Assembly: GCA_030848705.1 (NCBI GenBank)
Contig: CM061243.1
Location: 3,940,001-4,004,000 of the forward strand
DNA: 64,000 bases
Direction: 5' to 3'
DNA from: Heracleum sosnowskyi
Lineage: Eukaryota > Streptophyta > Magnoliopsida > Apiales > Apiaceae
Part shown: piece after piece, positions 57,964 to 64,000 of the stretch
Layout: each line of letters opens with the position of its first letter
Position numbering within the stretch: position 1 is the stretch's first letter
Position numbers and translations under genes: made by a program
Notes under the pieces: generated by a model
Database searches by the model: none
Seen by the model: only the letters and a program-made list of their open reading frames with translations
Told to the model about the DNA's origin: nothing

Positions 57964-58085
57964 GATTCTCCAAGATCTTTGCCAGCCACCATAGGTGGTC
58001 ATAACTAGTTGTTCAGTTTTCAGTATTTACGTCCTTTGTTTTTCTTGTTATTTGTCCTTGTATCCTTCACCTGTAAAAAGGCAAA

Positions 58086-59153
58086 ATGTCCTCCCCACTA
58101 TCCGCAATTGGGTTTGAAGGCTATGAAAAGCGGCTTGAAATAGTTTTTTCTGACCCTGGCATCTTTGCTGACCCTCTAGGCAGGGGTCTACGTTCTTTAT
58201 CCAAAAGCCAATTGGATGAAATCCTAGGACCAGCTGAGTGCACTATTGTTGACTCGTTATCAAATGAGCTTGTTGATTCTTATGTTCTATCAGAATCCAG
58301 TCTCTTCGTGTACCCTTACAAGATTATCATAAAAACTTGTGGGACTACAAAGTTACTTCTTTCTATTCCTCCTATACTGAAGTTGGCAAATGCAATTTCT
58401 CTCTCTGTGAGGTCTGTGAAGTACACTCGTGGTAGCTTTATATTTCCTGGAGCGCAGACATTTCCACATCGTCGTTTCTCTGAAGAGGTTGCTGTTCTTG
58501 ACTGCTACTTTTGCAAGCTTGGTTTAGCCAGCAAGGCATACCTAATGGGTAGGGCCGACACAAAGAAATGGCATATTTACACAGCTTCCGCTGAACCAGC
58601 AAAACTTTCTGATGCAGTTTACACTCTTGAGATGTGCATGACCGGTTTGGACAGAAAAAGAGCATCAGTATTTTACAGTACTCAGTCAAGCTCTGCAGTT
58701 GGAATGACCGAAGAATCTGGTATTAGGAGAATTCTTCCAGATTCTGAGATATGTGATTTTCAGTTTGATCCTTGTGGTTACTCTATGAACGCTATCGAAG
58801 GTGATGCAATTTCTACCATTCATGTTACACCTGAAGATGGCTTCAGCTATGCTAGCTTTGAAGCCATGGGCTACGACTTTAAAGTTCTGAAACTGAACGA
58901 CCTGCTTGAGAGGGTGTTGACTTGCTTTCAGCCAACTGAGTTCTCTGTTGCTTTGCGTACCGATGGCGAGAGACAAGGCATTGGTATTAATATTACTGCA
59001 GATGTTCAGGGATATAGCTGTGAAGAGAAGTCATATCAAGTGCTTGGTAAGAATGAATCAATTATATACCTTAGCTATATGAAAGCTGCTGGCTGTGCAT
59101 CTCTGAGGTCAACTCTACAATGCTGGAATGAGATCGATGGGAGGAAGTTGTGA
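58086..59153 (+). CDS. SAMDC: S-adenosylmethionine decarboxylase proenzyme
   Basis: 355 residues, one coding exon as usual in plants. It decarboxylates S-adenosylmethionine to supply aminopropyl groups for spermidine and spermine. The proenzyme self-cleaves at LSES|SLF, here between E70 and S71, making the pyruvoyl group from S71. Other active-site segments are present: FEGYEKRLEI, YIIK.CGTT-type core (KIIIKTCGTTKLL), FPGAQTFPHRRFSEE, and the PEST-like TIHVTPEDGFSYASFE. Length and motifs indicate a functional enzyme. Translation is likely controlled by the two uORFs upstream. Confidence 0.98.
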   Translation: MSSPLSAIGFEGYEKRLEIVFSDPGIFADPLGRGLRSLSKSQLDEILGPAECTIVDSLSNELVDSYVLSESSLFVYPYKIIIKTCGTTKLLLSIPPILKLANAISLSVRSVKYTRGSFIFPGAQTFPHRRFSEEVAVLDCYFCKLGLASKAYLMGRADTKKWHIYTASAEPAKLSDAVYTLEMCMTGLDRKRASVFYSTQSSSAVGMTEESGIRRILPDSEICDFQFDPCGYSMNAIEGDAISTIHVTPEDGFSYASFEAMGYDFKVLKLNDLLERVLTCFQPTEFSVALRTDGERQGIGINITADVQGYSCEEKSYQVLGKNESIIYLSYMKAAGCASLRSTLQCWNEIDGRKL

Positions 59154-60185
59154 AATAGTTCTGAATCAGTTACTGCGATGATGCTGGTTTTAAATACTTT
59201 CCTGTTTCTAATAATAAAGAGGGATCTTGCTTTTCTGGCTAAGCTCCAGAAGTAATTTCTCCGGGATGTGATGATGGTGTGTTGTGTGATATACGAATAT
59301 CCGGTTTCCATGCTGAGTTAATAATGTTCAGATCACATTTCACGAACTTCTCAATGTATGTTTATTGTATGTAGCAGGGTATCCTGATTTGAGCTTGTGC
59401 TTTCATTCTCATTTCGAACTTTTGTCCAATCGATGTGTGAAATGAGTTGTAGCCTGTAGGTAGTAGCACAAGTAAATGTAATATCTATTTCGAACATATG
59501 AACATTGTCTATGCAATGCGTATCTGCGTTTTGCCAGCACAAGTAAATTTTATAGCTATCTCATATATATGAACATTGTCTATGCATTGTGCATTGTGTA
59601 AAGGCTTTGGAGTCCGTATATATATTCCCCTCCCTGTCGTCTTTAAATCGCAAGTATCCAAAATTTTAATGTCATGTCTGCCTTTGAAAAGGCTTTGAAA
59701 ATTTTAATTTCCGCCCCTCTAACAAAAAAATTTGTGTCAGAAGATGGCTTAAGATATCTCAATGTTCTTTATGCAATATTTAATAATGCGGTGGAAGCTC
59801 ATGTGAAGGTTACGTTAACTGTTGAAAATGTACTAAAATAATGAGCGGTGGAAACTCATGTGAAGGTTACGTTAACTGTTCAAAATGTACTAAAACAATG
59901 AGCGAACAAAAGCCCCACAAGTATTACTATCCAGAATTATTTTCATAAAAGGAGAGAATTCAAATAACGAGAACATGTATAAAAAGGTATCAAGACCTTG
60001 ACATTTAAATCAATGAAACTACTCCAAATTTAAAAAGAAACAACATTTAAGGTTCACCAATAATAAAGTTTTGAACCGAGTGATCCCCCGCTCTTTTGAA
60101 CTATAGCACTCCTTACCCCTACAAGTAATATCCCTTGCAGAGCTCCACATTGCATACAGCGCTATTATATTGGTTACAAACCTAG
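59154..60185. other. Between convergent SAMDC and SEC61A
   Basis: Holds both genes' 3' UTRs. AATAAAGAG near 59212 is a possible SAMDC poly(A) signal. A 57-bp duplication lies at 59783-59898. No further gene. Confidence 0.5.
59783..59898. repeat. 57-bp tandem duplication
   Basis: Two adjacent copies of GCGGTGGAA(G/A)CTCATGTGAA followed by GGTTACGTTAACTGTT and AAAATGTACTAAAA.AATGAGCG; they differ at about three bases. Confidence 0.93.
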
Positions 60186-61592
60186 TTAACTGGCTTTCTC
60201 CTTCTCAAATGTCTCAAAGTACTGATATATGATTGTAACTGCAAGCAGAATGCCCGTCCCAGAGCCGATAGCTCCCATGAAGTCTGCCAAGACAGTCAAC
60301 GCACCAATACAGATACCTCCAAAGGCAGCTGCTGTGGGAATGTACCGGTTGAGCTCCTTCCGTAGGCCTGAATCACGATGTCCTGGCATCACCATTTGTT
60401 GCTCCCTAAGCTGGTTAGCAACATCTCTGGCAGAAGATCCAGAAACCTCAATCCATGTCCTGGAGAAAAGTGCACAAGCTAACAGAATGAACAGAATGTA
60501 GACGGGAGCATGGAAAGGATTGGCTGCCATATCCGCTAAGCTTGATGGTGCAGTCACATAGTAAGCAAGACCGTCAACTGGGACAGATAGACCTGAATAT
60601 TCAGATTCTTGCCACTTGCCCAACAGATTAACCAAGAAATTGCCACTGTACTTCCTGTACAGCAACTGAGAGATGAAATAGATGTTGGACACAAGTGCAG
60701 ACTGAAGAATGATTGGCATGTTAGAAGTGTAGAATAGCTTAATTGGGTAGGATCCCTGTTGTCCACGAGCATTCTTTGATCTCACAGGCAAAAGCACGCG
60801 GAAGCCTTGGAAGTATATCACAATAAGGAAGATGAAAACAGTGGCAAGAAGATTTGTCACATTCGGAAGATTCTGCCGAAAAAAAGCTTCCCGAAGTGCT
60901 CGAACTTTGTCCGTCCTAGTTATTAACAAATGGAACAAGGCACTGACTGCACCTTCAAATTCAGCACCACGTCCGCTGTTGATAGTTGTTGGGCTAAATG
61001 CTTTCCAGATAATACTTTCGCAGATATTGGTAGCTGTGAACAAAGATATTCCAGAACCAAGACCATATCCCTTCTGAAGCAGCTCGTCTAAGCATAGCAC
61101 AATGATACTCGCAAAGCACAGTTGAACGATAATAAGAATAGCAGTTCCAACACCCAGCAGACTGACACTCCCATACATCCCCGAAAGAACATAAGCAACA
61201 GCCTCACCAACAGCGATGAGGATGCCAAGAAGCTTCTGAGCACCATTCAAGAGTGCACGATCTTCGCGAACATTGTTGTCTACTTGAATGATCTTAGACC
61301 CAGCCAATAGCTGCATCACGAGTCCAGAAGTAACAATAGGAGCGATCCCCAGCTCCATGACTGTCCCTCGGCTCGAGGCCAGAATAGCACGCATCCAATA
61401 GAATGGATCTGCTCCAGTAGTTGAATGAATGCCATATAGAGGGAGCTGACTGCACACCAGAAAGATGAAAAGAGAGATCACGGTATAGATAACCTTCTCT
61501 CTCAAGGGAACTTTCCTGTCAGCACTTTGCACCTCCGGCAAGAACGGAAGAAAAGGCCTAACCAAATGCAGCACTTTGAAACCACCTCCCAT
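60186..61592 (-). CDS. SEC61A: SEC61 alpha, ER translocon channel subunit, intronless
   Basis: 468 residues in one exon. SEC61 alpha is the ten-span channel that passes secretory and membrane proteins through or into the ER membrane, with SEC61 beta and gamma. Family-invariant segments are intact: MGGGFKVLHLVRPFLPFLPE, QLPLYGIHSTTGADPFYW, the plug/pore GTVMELGIAPIVTSGLVMQL, GYGLGSGISLF, QGFRV.LPVRS and GSGTGILLAVTIIYQYFE. It ends at EKEKAS: a TAA stands where the family has Glu, and the following bases still read Leu-Gly, so about seven C-terminal residues are lost. Most plant SEC61A genes I know of have introns, so this may be a retrogene. TATAAATA lies 75 bp upstream. Whether it is expressed is not known. 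Confidence 0.93.
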   Translation of the reverse strand: MGGGFKVLHLVRPFLPFLPEVQSADRKVPLREKVIYTVISLFIFLVCSQLPLYGIHSTTGADPFYWMRAILASSRGTVMELGIAPIVTSGLVMQLLAGSKIIQVDNNVREDRALLNGAQKLLGILIAVGEAVAYVLSGMYGSVSLLGVGTAILIIVQLCFASIIVLCLDELLQKGYGLGSGISLFTATNICESIIWKAFSPTTINSGRGAEFEGAVSALFHLLITRTDKVRALREAFFRQNLPNVTNLLATVFIFLIVIYFQGFRVLLPVRSKNARGQQGSYPIKLFYTSNMPIILQSALVSNIYFISQLLYRKYSGNFLVNLLGKWQESEYSGLSVPVDGLAYYVTAPSSLADMAANPFHAPVYILFILLACALFSRTWIEVSGSSARDVANQLREQQMVMPGHRDSGLRKELNRYIPTAAAFGGICIGALTVLADFMGAIGSGTGILLAVTIIYQYFETFEKEKAS

Positions 61593-61666
61593 CTTAACGA
61601 ATCACAAAACGATTGGTGGATCTGGTAATCGAGAGAGAGATGAGAGATTATATGTGCGCATACATG

Positions 61667-61674
61667 TATTTATA
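61667..61674 (-). promoter_or_regulatory. TATA box of SEC61A
   Basis: Minus-strand TATAAATA, 75 bp before the ATG, at a normal distance. GAGAGAGAGA-type sequence (61631-61640 plus strand) lies in the leader. Confidence 0.65.
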
Positions 61675-61689
61675 GGCTAGCTATATAAT

Positions 61690-62107
61690 AAAAATTAAAG
61701 TTTAAATAGGATTATAATATAAAGAGTAAATCCTAAATAGGATTGTAATATAAGGTTATAATAAACATAAAATTCTTAAAAAGATTGATTTTTATATATT
61801 TATTTTCTTCATTATAAATTCGAATCTAAGTAGGACAATTTAATTTTATTGAATTAAAATAGAGAAGCTCTAAACAAATAGATTAAAACTTACATATGAT
61901 TTTATTTAGTTGAGAAAATAAGTTAATTTTGTTTAAGTAAATTTTAAATAGGATAGACTTTTATATATTTATTGTCTTCCCAAAAAGTTCAAATTGAATT
62001 AAAATAGTGAAACTCTAGAAAAATATATTAAACCTTAAATAGGATTTAAGTTAGTTGATGTAATATTTGTTGAATTAAATTTTAAATAGGATTGACTTTT
62101 ATATATT
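61690..62107. repeat. Degenerate AT-rich repeats
   Basis: TTAAATAGGATTGACTTTTATATATTT and GAATTAAAATAG.GAA.CTCTA recur at about 61775-61870, 61955-62015 and 62085-62107. The Gypsy LTR at 62108 is inserted at the end of the last copy. Confidence 0.6.
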
Positions 62108-62779
62108 TGTTGTGGAATAAAAACTGAGCTTACGAATTTAATGCGAGGGTTTAATGAGCTTCGAGCTTTAATGGTTGCACTTGTATTTCGAGACTAAATC
62201 GGTCCTCACAAGATGCCTACGTATCTCAATTCGTTATTGAGAATCAAGCCAAAGACGTAGTTCTTGGTGTTGCCCTCGGGGCTATGGCGGCAGGGGCACA
62301 CCAAGGATGTAGTGACTTGTATGTCATTATTCGAGGATGAAGTCTAAAACGTAGTTCTAGGGGTGCCTTTGTGGCTTGTTGCGCCTTCGAGGCGTTGTGA
62401 CGTATGGAGCTGTGCCCAAAACGTAGTTCTGATTGTAGGATCAGGGTCCTTATATAGGCGTCTAGAGCCTAGTATTTATGGTATGTTTAGGAGTCTTAGC
62501 GAATAAGTCTCCTTATTGATAATGGATAAACATTGTATTTCTTGCAGGATAAGTCTTTTCCTTGTTGATAAAGGCTATGACTCATTAATTACCTTTAATT
62601 GGGATTCCGGATCCTTCTTTGATGAATTTACCATATTTTGGACTCTTTTTATGAGCTGTATATTTTCCCTATTTATTAATTACGAAATTAATAAATAATC
62701 TGGGTTTTGGGCCTTAAATACTTGGCCTTTCCAAAGAATCAACAATTATATTTCTATAATTACTTTTCTATCCATATCA
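62108..62779 (-). mobile_element. 3' LTR of a second Ty3/Gypsy element, same family as the left edge
   Basis: About 672 bp, minus strand TGATATGGA...CCACAACA. It shares with the LTR at 1166-1713 both ends, the block CACAAGATGCCTACGTATCT and the TATA context CGCCTATATAAGG. A G-rich polypurine tract GAAGTTGGGGGGAAAA (minus strand, 62780-62797) sits directly upstream and no primer site follows the other end, so it is the 3' LTR of an element extending rightwards. Confidence 0.82.
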
Positions 62780-64000
62780 TTTTCCCCCCAACTTCTGGGA
62801 AAATCTCCTTGGGGTTTTCGTAGAAGTTATAACGTGTTTTTCCTCAAAATTTTCCATTTTTAAGGGCATTTTCGACCTCAAATTAGGTCATTTTTGACCC
62901 CCTTTTCGACCAGAAACAAGTCATTTTTGACCTGAAATTCGACCAGGAAACAGGTCATTTTCGACCTGAAATTCGACCTGGATTTCGACCTCGACTAGAG
63001 TGAGGTCGAACGTTTCGACCTCGATTTTTAAGTCTTTTTCGACCTCGAGCCTTCGACCTCGATCCAGCCTTTTTTCGACCTCGATTGGTCCCAGGTCGAT
63101 GGTTTCGACCTCGATTTACCAGCCATTTTCGACCTCGGTCGTTCGACCTCGATCCAGCCTTTTTCGACCAGGATTTTCAGGTCATTTTCGACCTGGGTCA
63201 TTTGACCTTGATCCCTCATACTTTCGACCTCAAATTGGTGCGAGATCGAATGCCTCGAGCTCATTTTCTGGGCCATTTTCGACCTCGAGCCTTCGAACTC
63301 GTTCCAGGGTCTTTTCGACCTTAGATCTTTAATTTTTGTGCCTTATTTTGGTGCGAAATCGATGGATACGACCTCGATTTCTCGTATATTTTCGACTTCG
63401 GTCGTACGACTTCGTTCTAAGGTTTTTTCGACCTCAAATCTTCAATTTTTCGTTTTTGCCTTGGTTTCATTCCAAATTTCATTCTTTCTTGGGCCTTAAC
63501 TAGCCCAATTTTTAATTGGACTTAAATTATTCCAGCCTTGGGCCTTATTGGGCCTTATTGTTTGGGCTTCGAATTCGCCTAAGACCCAAATTATTTGGGC
63601 TTCAATTTCTATAATCCATAAATGGATTTGTGGGCCTTAACTGGCTATAAACAGTTGCCCTTCCTTAACCGGTTGGGTTTCCAGTCACTTTGATTATAAA
63701 AGAGTGGAATTTCCACTTTATTCTTCACTTCATACTTTCAGCTTTGGGCCTTAACTTGTTTAGGCTTTGAATTCGCCTGAGCCTCGAATTATTTGGGCTT
63801 TTTCTGGGTTTAAAATGGCTGATCGCGCTTCCCAACGTCTATGATAATGCACTAGGATTTCATAGAAGTTATACCGGTCTTTTTCGAGACTTGGGGTCTT
63901 TTTATCCCTTACATGGGACTTACCACCCTTTTTTGGGGATTTTAATATACACTAGTGTTTCTCGAGTATCGTCTTGGTGTAAAGTGTGGAGCGACCTACA
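62780..64000 (-). mobile_element. 3' internal region of the right-edge Gypsy element
   Basis: Non-coding internal sequence between the end of pol (off the window) and the polypurine tract. 62870-63440 is an array based on TTTTCGACCTCGA; 63480-63800 repeats TTGGGCCTTA. The open frames here, rich in Arg, Ser and Phe, are products of the array and not genes. Confidence 0.7.
62870..63440. repeat. Array of TTTTCGACCTCGA-type units
   Basis: About twenty-five copies of TTTCGACCT(C/G)(G/A)A, often spaced near 20, 40 or 60 bp and alternating with GGTCGAACG/CCAGCCTTTTT. Unusually CpG-rich for the neighbourhood. Confidence 0.85.

Noticed and set aside
58438..58976. Minus-strand frames within SAMDC
   Set aside because: Antisense shadows of a strongly conserved coding exon.
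63000..63332. Overlapping frames on both strands in the CGACCTCGA array
   Set aside because: Their composition follows the DNA repeat, all frames are open together, and they lie in non-coding retroelement sequence.

Overview
This window is plant nuclear DNA, very probably from a eudicot. It has AT-rich intergenic sequence, GT-AG introns, and plant-specific families: CONSTANS-LIKE, GLUTAMINE DUMPER, an NSP-interacting-kinase-type receptor, KIN-type stress protein, and AdoMet decarboxylase with its conserved uORF. Plant transposons are dense throughout. I cannot name the species from sequence alone. Exon joins were made by hand from GT/AG signals, reading frame and family resemblance; no alignment or search was run.

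Layout. 1-1713: gag and 5' LTR of a minus-strand Ty3/Gypsy element that runs off the left edge. 1714-6445: AT-rich repeats, including a 290-bp tandem duplication, an hAT-like non-autonomous element and a degenerate repeat field. 6446-9378: a nine-exon, importin-alpha-like armadillo gene (+). 10148-10970: a well-bounded non-autonomous Helitron. 11973-17125: a nearly intact, young Ty1/Copia element (-) with 5-bp target duplications. 17323-20361: a very young non-autonomous LTR element (+) carrying an 8 x 55 bp array. 20533-22125: a truncated LTR abutting a decayed partial copy of the importin-like gene. 22853-31040: a Helitron-rich tract with nested MITEs, holding one real gene (GLUTAMINE DUMPER-like, 28504-28821, -). 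31044-34455: an internally deleted Copia element (-). 34730-37096: a CONSTANS-LIKE gene (-) with a SINE in its upstream region. 38298-39400: LTR and 3' part of an element related to the 17323 family. 41376-44396: NIK-type LRR receptor kinase (-), 11 exons. 48048-48572: small KIN/LEA-like stress protein (-). 50124-55301: TBC-domain RabGAP (+). 57711-59153: AdoMet decarboxylase with tandem uORFs (+). 60186-61592: intronless SEC61 alpha (-). 62108-64000: 3' LTR and 3' internal region of another Gypsy element of the same family as the left edge.

The genes do not form a pathway. They are independent plant genes: nuclear import (importin-like), light/flowering-type transcription (COL), amino-acid export control (GDU), receptor signalling (NIK-type), stress protection (KIN-like), Rab GTPase inactivation (TBC), polyamine synthesis (SAMDC) and ER protein translocation (SEC61A). 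The most interesting points are: a SINE that creates an in-frame upstream start for the COL gene; the divergent importin-like gene and its degraded copy that share an intronic MITE fragment; the SEC61A copy that looks like a retrogene with a trimmed C-terminus; the intact SAMDC uORF pair; and the young LTR elements with clear boundaries. I found no convincing wholly new system.
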